A DNA stretch of 64,000 nt from Pirellulales bacterium. GTDB lineage: Bacteria; Planctomycetota; Planctomycetia; Pirellulales; JAEUIK01. Of the stretch, positions 44,369 to 53,303 are shown piece by piece. Every line of letters begins with the position of its first letter. Position 1 is the stretch's first letter. The stretch is taken from NCBI GenBank assembly GCA_019745975.1, contig JAIESQ010000019.1, positions 84,130 through 148,129 of the forward strand, in the 5' to 3' direction. The translations under genes and the position numbers were made by a program. Below the pieces are notes generated by a model. It had not been told where the DNA came from. It searched no databases and saw only the letters and a program-made list of their open reading frames with translations.

Positions 44369-45712
44369 CTAGCAGTCGGCAAGTGTCTCGCCGACAAGCT
44401 GGTTCCCTTCGAACGCGATGGCTCGCACTTTCACTAGTTCGCCAAGCCGACTTATCGGCGCCCTTACGCGGATCGGCGCGTAGCGGCAAGTGGTGCCAGC
44501 CAGCCACGACTGGCGGCTGCCAGATTCGGCCGCCGGAATGCCCTGCATGGCGGCGACCGGGGCTTCGACCGGCGCTTCCAGCAGCGCCTCGAGCTGCCGC
44601 CCCAGCAGGTTCTTAAAGTAGCGCCTCCGCAGGTGTCTTTCCAATTCGCCTAGTCGCCGGACCCTTTCTGCCTTCAAGGGAGCAGCAATCTGGTCGGCCA
44701 TGTCGGCTGCTGGCGTGCCGCGGCGGGGACTGAACGGAAAGATGTGTATCTTCGAGAAGCCAATTTCCTCGACGACGCGGCAGGTCGCCGCGAAATCGTC
44801 GTCGCTCTCTCCGGGAAAGCCAACAATTACATCGGTCGTAAGTGCGGGCCGATCGAGCGCCGCTTGCACCAGCCGGCAACGATCGACGAACCGCCGGCTC
44901 CCCCAGCGGCGCCGCATCCGCGCGAGCACGGCATCGGAGCCGCTCTGCATCGAAACGTGCAAGTGAGGACAGATTCGACGTGGATGCTCCGCCATTGCCG
45001 CAACCAGCTCGCGCGTAACTTCCGTCGCCTCGATGCTCGAGAGCCGCACGCGAAATTCGCCCGGCAAACGCGCGATCCGCTCCAGCAGCGTCGAAAGCCG
45101 CAGCCAATCGTGCTTCGCGCGGCCGCGATTCTGATCGACGCCGTAGTGCCCCAGGTGAATGCCAGTCAGCACCAACTCGCGGTAGCCGGCGTCGACCAGA
45201 CGGCGCACTTCATCGAGCACGCCTTCGGCCGGGCGACTGTACATTGCCGGCCGCACCAGCGGAATGATGCAGAACGTGCAGCGCAGCAGGCAGCCATCTT
45301 GCACTTTGACGTACGCGCGATGCCGCGATCCAAACGAGGAGATGCCCCGCGGCACATCGACCACGCCAAATCGCCCTAGCAAGTCGGGCAGTTCGCGCTT
45401 GTCGGTCACGACCTCCGTGACGCCGGGGAGCGCTGCCAGCTCGTCGGGGGCTCGCGTGGCGTAGCAGCCCATCACGACGATGCGCGCGGCTGGGTTGCGG
45501 CGCGCCAACTGGCGAATGATCTGGCGGCTCTTGCTGTCTCCCTGGGCCGTGACCGTGCAGGTGTTGACAATGCATAAGGCCGCCGGTTCATCGACCAGCG
45601 CGTCGCGATATCCAATTCCCAGAAGTCCCTGCCGCACATACTCCGTTTCGTACTGGTTGACTTTGCAGCCCAGCGTCACGGTACGCAGCGCAGGAGCTAT
45701 CGAGGGAGTCAA
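44369..45712 (-). CDS. mtaB: tRNA (t6A37) methylthiotransferase MtaB-like
   Basis: The 447-residue protein is a radical-SAM methylthiotransferase adding a methylthio group to t6A37 of tRNA. N-terminal UPF0004 Cys16, Cys52 and Cys83 hold one iron-sulfur cluster. The radical-SAM triad Cys141-x3-Cys145-x2-Cys148 (CLLRCTFC) holds the other. The barrel motif ELVLTGIHLGHYG and a C-terminal TRAM-like domain follow. MtaB rather than MiaB is supported by the short N terminus and VNTCTVTAQGDSKSRQ. ClpS is encoded 4 bases upstream on the same strand. Confidence 0.9.
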   Translation of the reverse strand: MTPSIAPALRTVTLGCKVNQYETEYVRQGLLGIGYRDALVDEPAALCIVNTCTVTAQGDSKSRQIIRQLARRNPAARIVVMGCYATRAPDELAALPGVTEVVTDKRELPDLLGRFGVVDVPRGISSFGSRHRAYVKVQDGCLLRCTFCIIPLVRPAMYSRPAEGVLDEVRRLVDAGYRELVLTGIHLGHYGVDQNRGRAKHDWLRLSTLLERIARLPGEFRVRLSSIEATEVTRELVAAMAEHPRRICPHLHVSMQSGSDAVLARMRRRWGSRRFVDRCRLVQAALDRPALTTDVIVGFPGESDDDFAATCRVVEEIGFSKIHIFPFSPRRGTPAADMADQIAAPLKAERVRRLGELERHLRRRYFKNLLGRQLEALLEAPVEAPVAAMQGIPAAESGSRQSWLAGTTCRYAPIRVRAPISRLGELVKVRAIAFEGNQLVGETLADC

Positions 45713-45716
45713 TGTG

Positions 45717-46139
45717 CTATCCTCCCTCGGCCGGCTCGATCGTTGACCACATCGAGCCCGCGCAATCGGCCACCAATCCGTCCTTGCCGTACGCGTGGAT
45801 TTGATCGCGCTTCAGTTCGGCGTGCTCCCTAGTCGTGGTGAGCACGATCGCGCGGCCCCGCGCGTCGACTTCGCAGGCGAGTTGATAACCTTTCTCAGGC
45901 GGGTGGCCGAACAGCTTCTGCAACATCGCGATCACGTAGGCGTGCGTGTGATCGTCGTCGTTCCAGAGCACGACGTGGTACGGCGGCTGGCGGCGCGGCT
46001 TCTTCTTGGGCGTGGAGCGCTTTTCGCGCCGCGGCTCGACCGCCGGCTCGTCGACCACGGCCACGGGTTCTTCGACGGTCGTGCCAACCTGATCTGGCTC
46101 ACCGTCGGCTCGCAGATGATCCTGTTCGAGCACAACCAT
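45717..46139 (-). CDS. clpS: ATP-dependent Clp protease adaptor ClpS, with N-terminal extension
   Basis: ClpS delivers N-degron substrates to ClpA/ClpP. The 140-residue protein has the adaptor core from about residue 58: YHVVLWNDDDHTHAYVIAMLQKLFG, including the Asn-Asp-Asp substrate pocket, then KGYQLACEVDARGRAIVLTTTREHAELKRDQIHAYG. The 55 residues before it are acidic then basic (REKRSTPKKKPRRQ), much longer than in E. coli ClpS. ATG 46139 is the best start; the frame continues upstream without clear homology. It lies four bases upstream of mtaB. Confidence 0.85.
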   Translation of the reverse strand: MVVLEQDHLRADGEPDQVGTTVEEPVAVVDEPAVEPRREKRSTPKKKPRRQPPYHVVLWNDDDHTHAYVIAMLQKLFGHPPEKGYQLACEVDARGRAIVLTTTREHAELKRDQIHAYGKDGLVADCAGSMWSTIEPAEGG

Positions 46140-46341
46140 ACGTGCAATCGCTCCGCATGCGGGGCAAGTCGGATCATCGAGCACCAAGGTGGCGAACTGC
46201 GGCCAATCGACCCGTGGTGGCCCCCCGACCCGTGCGATATTATACCGGACACGCGACGGGCGCTCGATCCTCGCCCGCGCCGATCCAGACACCTTGGCAT
46301 TGCCAGGCCTAGGGAAGCAGACCAGCCACGCCGAGACCACC

Positions 46342-47739
46342 ATGCCAGAGACGAAATCGGCCAGTCCACAAGCGGTCCAAAGCTATTGCCAGGAGCACGC
46401 CTCGCGCTTCGAGGACGAGCTCTGCGAGCTCCTGCGAATCGAAAGCGTCAGTGCCGACAGCACCCGCCGGGGCGAGGTCCGCAAAGCCGCCCAGTGGGTC
46501 GCCGATCAATTCAAGAAACTCGGGCTCAAGACAGAACTGTGCGAAACTCCAGGGCACCCAATCGTCTTTGCGGAAAGCCCCGCGGTGCTGGGGGCCCCCG
46601 TGGTGCTGGTCTATGGGCACTACGATGTGCAGCCCCCCGATCCCTTGAACGAGTGGATTTCGCCCGCTTTCGAGCCGACGCGCCGCGACGGCAACCTCTA
46701 CGCCCGCGGTGCCACCGACGACAAAGGGCAGATGTTCACGCACGTCAAGAGTGCCGAAGCCTGGCTCAAGACGGCCGGCGCGCTACCGGTGCAACTCAAG
46801 TACCTGATCGAAGGGGAGGAAGAGGTCGGCAGCCGCAACCTCGACGAGTTCATCGAGGCCAACCGCGACCGCCTGAAGTGCGACATCGTCGTGGTGAGCG
46901 ACACCAGCCAGTTCGCCCCCGACGTACCCGCGGTAACTTACGGGCTGCGCGGCATTGCTTACTACGAGCTACGGCTCGTCGGCCCCAAGCAAGACTTACA
47001 TTCGGGCACGTTCGGCGGGGCGGTGACCAATCCGGCCAACGCGCTGGTGCAAATGCTCTCGGCCCTGATCGATGAGCGAGGGCGGGTGCAGGTGCCAGGC
47101 TTCTACGACGACGTGCTGCCGCTAACCAAGGAGGAACGCCAGCAAATCGCAGAGCTCGATTTCAGCGAAGCGGAGTTCATGCGACAGATCGGCGTTCGCG
47201 CGCTATCGGGCGAGAATGGTTTCAGCACGCTCGAGCGCAAAAGTGCGCGGCCAACCTTCGACATCAACGGTCTCACCAGCGGTTACCAAGGGGAAGGAGC
47301 CAAGACGGTCCTGCCTGCCAAGGCCTCGGCCAAGTTCAGCTTTCGCCTGGTCCCCAAGCAAGACCCGCACAAGATTACCCAAGCGCTGCGCGGCGCACTC
47401 GAGAAGTTGTTGCCGCCCGGGATCACGATGGAGCTCGAGGAGTTTCATGGGGCGCCGGGCGTCGTCGTTCCCTTGGACAGTCCCTATATGGCGGCTGCGG
47501 CTCGGGCAATCGAGAAGGGATTTGGCCGCGCGCCGGTCTACATCCGCGAAGGGGGCTCAATCCCCGTGGTCAACAGCTTCAAAGACCTACTGGGAGTCGA
47601 CACGCTGCTGTTGGGGTGGGGGCAAAACGACGACAACACCCATTCGCCGAACGAGAAGTTCTCGATTGCCGATTTCCACCGCGGCATTCGCACGAGCGCC
47701 TGGCTATGGGACGAGCTGAGCCGCATGAAGCGGGCCTAG
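46342..47739 (+). CDS. M20 family dipeptidase (carnosinase-like)
   Basis: The 465-residue protein has the M20 metal site in VLVYGHYDVQPPDPLNEW, RGATDDKGQMFTHV and EGEEEVGSRN (catalytic Glu pair). A dimerisation domain, DLHSGTFGGAVTNPANAL, precedes the final GGSIPVV and HSPNEKF, which carry the last ligands. The family hydrolyses dipeptides and N-acetylated amino acids. No signal peptide is visible, so it is cytosolic. ATG 46342 fits. Transcribed divergently from clpS. Confidence 0.9.
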   Translation: MPETKSASPQAVQSYCQEHASRFEDELCELLRIESVSADSTRRGEVRKAAQWVADQFKKLGLKTELCETPGHPIVFAESPAVLGAPVVLVYGHYDVQPPDPLNEWISPAFEPTRRDGNLYARGATDDKGQMFTHVKSAEAWLKTAGALPVQLKYLIEGEEEVGSRNLDEFIEANRDRLKCDIVVVSDTSQFAPDVPAVTYGLRGIAYYELRLVGPKQDLHSGTFGGAVTNPANALVQMLSALIDERGRVQVPGFYDDVLPLTKEERQQIAELDFSEAEFMRQIGVRALSGENGFSTLERKSARPTFDINGLTSGYQGEGAKTVLPAKASAKFSFRLVPKQDPHKITQALRGALEKLLPPGITMELEEFHGAPGVVVPLDSPYMAAAARAIEKGFGRAPVYIREGGSIPVVNSFKDLLGVDTLLLGWGQNDDNTHSPNEKFSIADFHRGIRTSAWLWDELSRMKRA

Positions 47740-47950
47740 CCACAGAGAATTCAGTTTTGCCACAGAGGTCACCGAGGGCACAGAGGTAAGTCGAAAATGG
47801 TCTGTTTGCCACAGAGGACACAGAGCTCACAGAGAGAATGCAAAGTAGGAGTGCTTGAACCTACAGGTTTCGGAGAGTTCGCCACCACATAACTATCAGC
47901 TAACGCAGTTGTATGTATTTCCTCTGTGATCTCTGTGCCCTCTGTGGCAG
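47740..47950. repeat. CCACAGAGG-type repeats, opposed orientations
   Basis: From 47740 to 47840 the unit GCCACAGAGG, with variants CACAGAGG and CACAGAGC, recurs about six times. At 47921-47950 the complementary TCCTCTGTGATCTCTGTGCC and CTCTGTGGCA appear. The two clusters are inverted, about 80 bases apart, and fill the space between the dipeptidase and serS genes. Similar CACAGAG repeats occur in many genomes as dispersed intergenic elements. Confidence 0.75.
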
Positions 47951-47981
47951 ATCAGTATTTCTCCGTGGCTGAGGGACCTCA

Positions 47982-49265
47982 ATGCTCGATCGTAAGTTTG
48001 TGTTGGAGAACGCCGAGCTCGTCAAGCGCAACTGCGCCGATCGCGGCGCCGACGCCGACGTCGCTCGCTTCGTCGCGCTTGAGCAAGAGCGCCGCGCCCG
48101 ACAAGGCGATGTCGAGCGCCTGAATCGCGAGGCGAACGAAGTCTCCAAGGGGATCGGCAAAGCCAAGGACGACGCCGAGCGCGAGGCCAAGAAGGCCGCC
48201 GGCCGCCAGCTTCGCGAAGCCGTGACCGCGGCCGAGCAGGAGCTATCGCGGCTCACTGCCGAGAGCGACACCCTGTTGCGCCGCATCCCCAACCTCACGC
48301 ATCCCGAAGCGCCCGTCGGGCCTGGTGACACCGCCAACCGCGAAGTCGCCAAAGGCCGCACCCCCGTCCGCACGTTCAGCTTCAAGCCGGCCGATCACGT
48401 CACGGTCGCCGAGCGGCTCGGCATGCTCGATCTTGAGGGGGGAGCCAAAGTCGCCGGACACGGCTTCTACTTTCTCAAGAACGACGCCGTGCTGCTGGAG
48501 CTGGCCCTGCAGCAGTTCGCCATCAATTTGCTGATTGGTGAGGGTTTCACTCCGACGATCACGCCCGACCTGGCGCGCAACGAAATCCTCGAGGGGATTG
48601 GCTTCATCCCGCGCGGCCCCGAGACGCAGATCTACAGCGTCGACGGCACCGACCTGAGCCTGGTGGCGACGGCCGAAATCACCCTGGGCGGGCTCCTCTC
48701 CGGCGAAGTGCTCGACGCCGATACCCTGCCGGTCAAGATCTGCGGTATCAGTCACTGCTACCGCACCGAAGCAGGCGCCCATGGCCGCGCCACCCGCGGG
48801 CTTTACCGCGTGCACCAGTTCACCAAGGTCGAGATGTTCGCCTTCACGCTGCCGGACAAGAGCGACGAGATGCTCGATTACCTGCGTGGGCTGGAGTGCC
48901 GCATCTTCGACGAGTTGGGCGTCCCTTACCGCGTAGTCGACACCGCCAGCGGCGACCTGGGAGGACCAGCCTACCGCAAGTTCGATCTCGAAGCCTGGAT
49001 GCCCGGCCGGGGCGAAGCGGGCGAGTGGGGCGAGGTGACCAGCACGTCGAACTGCACCGATTACCAGGCCCGCCGGCTCAACATTCGCTATCGCATCAAA
49101 AACGAAAAAGGGACGCACTTCGTCCACACGCTCAACGGCACGGCGGTGGCGATCAGCCGGGCGCTGGTGGCAATTCTGGAGAACTACCAGAACGCCGATG
49201 GCTCGGTGACGGTGCCTGAAGTGCTCCGCAAGTGGGTTGGCAAGGATAAGCTGACAACCTGCTAA
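47982..49265 (+). CDS. serS: Seryl-tRNA synthetase
   Basis: SerS charges tRNA-Ser. The 427-residue protein starts with MLDRKFVLENAELVKRNC, the N-terminal coiled-coil tRNA-binding arm (about 25-100). The class II core has motif 2 CYRTEAGAHGRATRGLYRVHQF and KVEMF, and motif 3 NGTAVAISRALVAILENYQNADGSVTVPEVL. Length typical. The intergenic CACAGAG repeats lie just upstream. Confidence 0.97.
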   Translation: MLDRKFVLENAELVKRNCADRGADADVARFVALEQERRARQGDVERLNREANEVSKGIGKAKDDAEREAKKAAGRQLREAVTAAEQELSRLTAESDTLLRRIPNLTHPEAPVGPGDTANREVAKGRTPVRTFSFKPADHVTVAERLGMLDLEGGAKVAGHGFYFLKNDAVLLELALQQFAINLLIGEGFTPTITPDLARNEILEGIGFIPRGPETQIYSVDGTDLSLVATAEITLGGLLSGEVLDADTLPVKICGISHCYRTEAGAHGRATRGLYRVHQFTKVEMFAFTLPDKSDEMLDYLRGLECRIFDELGVPYRVVDTASGDLGGPAYRKFDLEAWMPGRGEAGEWGEVTSTSNCTDYQARRLNIRYRIKNEKGTHFVHTLNGTAVAISRALVAILENYQNADGSVTVPEVLRKWVGKDKLTTC

Positions 49266-49317
49266 CCGCACTCTTGCAAGTATTACAGCGTGGCCGCGAC
49301 AGCTAAAGGAACACACT

Positions 49318-49527
49318 ATGTCTCAACAGTCTCCGGGCCTTAAGGTGGTCAATCAGACACGAGATGGCATTGAGGCGCTGCTCGCAATGATTCGCGGTCG
49401 CCGGCAGGATCCGACCATCGCGGCGGATGTCGAGGCGTGCGACAGATGCGAAGACATCATGACAGTCGCGCTTTGGGCAGTTCTGAATGTACAGACCTAC
49501 TACGAAGACACCGACCGCGGTGTTTGA
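49318..49527 (+). CDS. Small unrecognised protein
   Basis: The 69-residue product has a clear ribosome site (AAAGGA) before its ATG and reads as a folded helical protein with a Cys pair in EACDRCEDIMTVALW. It is not recognised. It lies 52 bases after serS in a stretch with a lower GC content than its neighbours, and precedes another unrecognised gene, so both may be part of an acquired islet. Confidence 0.55.
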   Translation: MSQQSPGLKVVNQTRDGIEALLAMIRGRRQDPTIAADVEACDRCEDIMTVALWAVLNVQTYYEDTDRGV

Positions 49528-49560
49528 CGCCATAGCCAATTCGGAGCGCGGGTTCCAATC

Positions 49561-50661
49561 ATGCGCAGGCTCCACAGCATTGTCGAGACACTGGAAATTG
49601 TCGCCCGCCGCTTGCAGCCGCGTTTCCAAGGTGACGGCATTCCGCGACGCGTTTTGGTTGAGCAAGTCGCAAGTGCAAGTGGTTGCAAGGCAAGCAGCGT
49701 TTTGCCATCCGATCATTGCTACAACCTTCACAACGATGGTATTTCACGTGACAACGTGCGGCTATTCGAGCACCTCGGAGATAAGAAGTCCGGAAGGTAC
49801 AAGTTTCTAGGGAGAAGCTACCCGTACACTGGCCCAGTCTGGCAACACCATAAGTCGGGAGCGAAGGAGCAGGTTGGCGAATGGCAGAACGGCAATTGCG
49901 TTTGGCTTAACGGTCGCGCGAGCACGCCAACACCAGACAAACGCTTGCATAGGCAACAGTGCGACCAGACCGCGCCCCGCGAACTGACGCAGAGATGCCG
50001 GAAGCAAACCTCGAGGTCTGACGCCACAACGGAATCCGACGTTGTACGTCTGAGTCTTGCTATCAAACGCGACTTTCCGAAGGTAACCCAGTCGTCCGAC
50101 CGAGCTTGGTTGCGTGCGCCAGCTCTTCGCGTAATTGATTGCGTGCTATCGCTCAATCGGTCATACGACAGATTTGTCGTCCCACGTCTTGACTCACTCG
50201 AGTCGACGTACCCGCGACTGCAATCGGTTCGCGAGCTTCGGCAACTAATGGACTCGTTTGATACTCCGGCTGATTTCCTGCGCGATCTCTTGAACTATCG
50301 CGATAGCTCGCGCGCGGAGGTACTTAGCCGAGTTACGGATTTTCTCGTCGCGTTGATCGGTGAGCGGCGCGGCAATGCCGAGTTGCACCGACTTGAGCGT
50401 TGGGCAACGCATGCGCAGGCAGGTGACTATCGCGCACTAGCGATCCCAGGTTTCGCAATTGGTGGATTTCAGTATCTTCGCATGCTCTTTGGGGCAAATA
50501 CGACCAAGCCCGACGTTCATATCGTGCGATATGTCGCAACGGCGATTGGTGGCCAATGCTCAGCTGTTAAGGCACTCTCGCTACTTGAGCACGCTGCCCA
50601 ACGCAGAGGAATTAGGCTACGGGATTTGGACACCACCATTTGGGAAAACTCGGCGCGATAG
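49561..50661 (+). CDS. Two-part protein of unknown function, C-terminal half resembling an HhH glycosylase fold
   Basis: The 366-residue protein has two parts. The first 105 residues (SVLPSDHCYNLHNDGIS, RLFEHL, GRYKFLGRSYPYTGPV) look like a small domain I have seen only in uncharacterised accessory proteins. After a polar linker, residues about 145-366 are helical. They end in FAIGGFQYLRMLFGANTTKPDVHIVRYV and the closing GIRLRDLDTTIWE, a pattern like helix-hairpin-helix DNA glycosylases. The catalytic residues of that family cannot be confirmed. AT-richer codons suggest transfer. ATG 49561 is likely. Confidence 0.6.
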   Translation: MRRLHSIVETLEIVARRLQPRFQGDGIPRRVLVEQVASASGCKASSVLPSDHCYNLHNDGISRDNVRLFEHLGDKKSGRYKFLGRSYPYTGPVWQHHKSGAKEQVGEWQNGNCVWLNGRASTPTPDKRLHRQQCDQTAPRELTQRCRKQTSRSDATTESDVVRLSLAIKRDFPKVTQSSDRAWLRAPALRVIDCVLSLNRSYDRFVVPRLDSLESTYPRLQSVRELRQLMDSFDTPADFLRDLLNYRDSSRAEVLSRVTDFLVALIGERRGNAELHRLERWATHAQAGDYRALAIPGFAIGGFQYLRMLFGANTTKPDVHIVRYVATAIGGQCSAVKALSLLEHAAQRRGIRLRDLDTTIWENSAR

Positions 50662-50824
50662 CCGTTCGACTCCTTCACTCTATGGCAACGCACCAGCGAC
50701 CCTTGCGCAAACAGCCCCGAATGCCAGAGTATCGAGCAGATGCACGCCCGCCCAGTTCGGGTTACCATAGGCACTTTGCGAAGCGTAACCCCTCCCGCCC
50801 TATACGACCTTAGGATCTCGTTCG

Positions 50825-53161
50825 ATGTTTCGACTCGTTCGTTTTGCCTCGTTTTCGCTCGTCGGATTGTCTGCACTTTGGCTGCCGAGCTACGAATTGG
50901 TTCGCGCAGCGGAAGAGCCTGCCGCCGCCACAGCCGACGACGCGACCACGCTAACACCGTCGTATCTCGCCGGCCGCGTGACGATTTACCGCGACGACTT
51001 CGGAGTGCCGCACATCGATGGAGTCGACGACGAGGCCGCCGTGTTCGGCTTCGGCTACTGCCAGGCCGAGGACTACTTCTGGCAAATCGAAGATTCGTAC
51101 GTGATGGGGCTGGGCCGCTACGCTGAGCTCTACGGCAAGAAGTTTCTCAGCAAGGACCTTTTAAACCGCGCCTTCGAGGTGCCGCAGCGCTCGCGCGAGG
51201 ATTTCGAAACCTTCGAGCCGCGGCTGAAGCGCATCTGCACTGCCTACACGGCTGGCATCAATCACTACCTCGACGAGCATCCGCAAGTCAAACCACGTTT
51301 GCTCACGCGCTTTGAGCCGTGGTACATGCTCTCGTTCGGCCGTGCCGCCGGCTTGGAACTCGTCGGCGGGCATATCCCCACTTCGACGAGCAAGATACCC
51401 ACCTCGTTTGCCGCGGCTGCCGCCGGCCAGCGCGACCGCATCCAAGAGGCCCTGCAACTGAGCGCCGTCGAGCGCGACTACGAACAAAAACTCGCCGCCG
51501 AGGCCCGCGCCGCCACGGGGAGCAACGCTTGGGCGATCGGCCCCAGCAAGACGCGCAGCGGTCACGCCATGCTGTTCATCAATCCGCATCAGCCCTATTT
51601 TGGCTTCGGCCAGTTCTACGAGGCCCATCTGCGCAGTGGCGCCGGCCTGAACTTCAACGGCGCCACCTTCTTCGGCAGCCCGCTGCCAACGCTCGGGCAC
51701 AACGAGCATTGCGGCTGGGCGTATACCGTCAACGAACCGAACACGTCGAGCGCCTGGATCGAGACGTTCGACGATCCGGCCAACCCGCTCAACTATCGCT
51801 ATGGCGACGGCCATCGCACGGCCACCGAGTGGAAAGACAAGCTCAAGGTCAAGCGGGGGCGCGACTTCGACGAAATGGAAGTCACCTTCCGCAAGACGCA
51901 CCACGGGCCGATCGTTCAACAGCTCAACGACAAGCAGTACGTGTCGGCGATGATCGGCAAATTCTACGATGCCCTGCTGGCCCGACAGTCGTACGAAATG
52001 CTCCGCGCCAAGAACCTGGCCGATTTCCGCCGGGCGATGGCCATGAATGAGTTTCACATTTTCAATACCGTCTACGCCGACGATCAGGGGAACATTCAGT
52101 ACATCTATAACGGCATCGTCCCGCGCCGCGATCCGCAGTTCGATTGGAGCAAGCCGGTCGACGGCAGCGATCCGCGCACCGAATGGCAGGGCTACCACAC
52201 GCTTGACGAGCTACCGCAAGTGCTCAACCCGCCCACCGGCTACGTGCAAAGCTGCAACGCGACCCCGTACACGACGACCGACGACTACAACCCCGCCATC
52301 GGCGACTTCCCGCCCTACATGGTTCGCGATCAGTACGACGACAAGCGGCGTGCGAAAGTCTCGCGGATGCTATTGCGCGAGCTAGAGGATGTGACGTTCG
52401 ATCGCTGGCTCGAAGTGATTTTCGATACCACGATCTACTGGCCGCTGGTCGAGCTACCGGAGTACCGCCGCAAGCTCGAATCGTTGAAGGACACGAATCC
52501 GCAGTTGGCCCGCGCCGTCGAGCCGCTGCTCGAGCACCTGCTCAACTGGGACTGCAAGGGCTCGCTCGAATCGACGCAAACCACCTTGTGCCTGGCGTGG
52601 TACGAAGAGCTGTACGGGTTTGGCTATCCGGCCGAAACGCTCAAGCCGCAGTTCGTCGGCAATTCGACCGAGCAGCTCAAAGCGCTGGTGACGGCGGCCG
52701 GCAAGTTGAAGAGCACCTTCGGCACCTGGCAGGTTGCCTGGGGCGAGGTCAATCGGCTGCAGCGGCACGCCAACGTGTCCGACTTCTTCGTGATTCCGTT
52801 CAACGACACTCAGCCGAGCTTGCCGAGTGCCGGCTTGCACGGCCCGCCGGGCGTGGCCTTCACGATGTACTTTACGCCGAGCGTGTATCTCCCGCCGCTG
52901 AAGCTGATGAAGAAGCGCTATGCCGTGGTGGGCAGCAGCTATATGGGGGCGATCGAATTTGGCCCGCAGGTCACCAGCCGCACGCTGGTGCAGTTCGGCG
53001 CCAGTGGCGATCCCAAGTCGCCTCATTTCTTCGATCAGGCGAAGCTGCTCTCCGAGCGCAAGCTGCGACCCACGCTGTACAACTGGGATGAGATTCGCTC
53101 GGTCGCCAAGCGGACCTACCACCCGGGTGAAGAGCCCGATGCCGTGGCCGCCAAGCCGTAG
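50825..53161 (+). CDS. Secreted penicillin/acyl-homoserine-lactone acylase family protein
   Basis: The 778-residue Ntn-hydrolase has a signal peptide (about 4-30, ending ELVRAAEEP), an alpha chain, and the autocleavage site GSNAW with Ser233 as the N-terminal nucleophile of the beta chain. [14 protein letters not shown] and [22 protein letters not shown] are the characteristic beta-chain segments. The family cleaves amide bonds of beta-lactams, acyl-homoserine lactones or similar acyl amides in the periplasm. Which one is used here cannot be read from the sequence. Confidence 0.9.
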   Translation: MFRLVRFASFSLVGLSALWLPSYELVRAAEEPAAATADDATTLTPSYLAGRVTIYRDDFGVPHIDGVDDEAAVFGFGYCQAEDYFWQIEDSYVMGLGRYAELYGKKFLSKDLLNRAFEVPQRSREDFETFEPRLKRICTAYTAGINHYLDEHPQVKPRLLTRFEPWYMLSFGRAAGLELVGGHIPTSTSKIPTSFAAAAAGQRDRIQEALQLSAVERDYEQKLAAEARAATGSNAWAIGPSKTRSGHAMLFINPHQPYFGFGQFYEAHLRSGAGLNFNGATFFGSPLPTLGHNEHCGWAYTVNEPNTSSAWIETFDDPANPLNYRYGDGHRTATEWKDKLKVKRGRDFDEMEVTFRKTHHGPIVQQLNDKQYVSAMIGKFYDALLARQSYEMLRAKNLADFRRAMAMNEFHIFNTVYADDQGNIQYIYNGIVPRRDPQFDWSKPVDGSDPRTEWQGYHTLDELPQVLNPPTGYVQSCNATPYTTTDDYNPAIGDFPPYMVRDQYDDKRRAKVSRMLLRELEDVTFDRWLEVIFDTTIYWPLVELPEYRRKLESLKDTNPQLARAVEPLLEHLLNWDCKGSLESTQTTLCLAWYEELYGFGYPAETLKPQFVGNSTEQLKALVTAAGKLKSTFGTWQVAWGEVNRLQRHANVSDFFVIPFNDTQPSLPSAGLHGPPGVAFTMYFTPSVYLPPLKLMKKRYAVVGSSYMGAIEFGPQVTSRTLVQFGASGDPKSPHFFDQAKLLSERKLRPTLYNWDEIRSVAKRTYHPGEEPDAVAAKP

Positions 53162-53191
53162 TTGTGGCTCGATTAGCGCGTGCGAGTCGCT

Positions 53192-53276
53192 GTTAGCCGC
53201 GGGACTTGTCCCGCGCGCTCGCGGATTCGACGTCGAATCGCCCAAGGTAGCGCGCGGAGTAGCCTCCGCAGCTAAC
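53192..53276. repeat. Paired REP-like palindromes (BIME-like)
   Basis: Orientation B at 53192-53220 (GTTAGCCGCGGGA, then TCCCGCGCGCT), orientation A at 53247-53276 (GTAGCGCGCGGAG, then CTCCGCAGCTAAC). A perfect palindrome GATTCGACGTCGAATC lies at 53224-53239 between them. The same order occurs at 16606-16690. Confidence 0.75.
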
Positions 53277-53303
53277 CGATTATCGGCGTCCGTCGCAACG
53301 CCG

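Noticed and set aside
45795..46341. Plus-strand open frame before the dipeptidase gene
   Set aside because: It is antisense to clpS, whose core motif is unmistakable.
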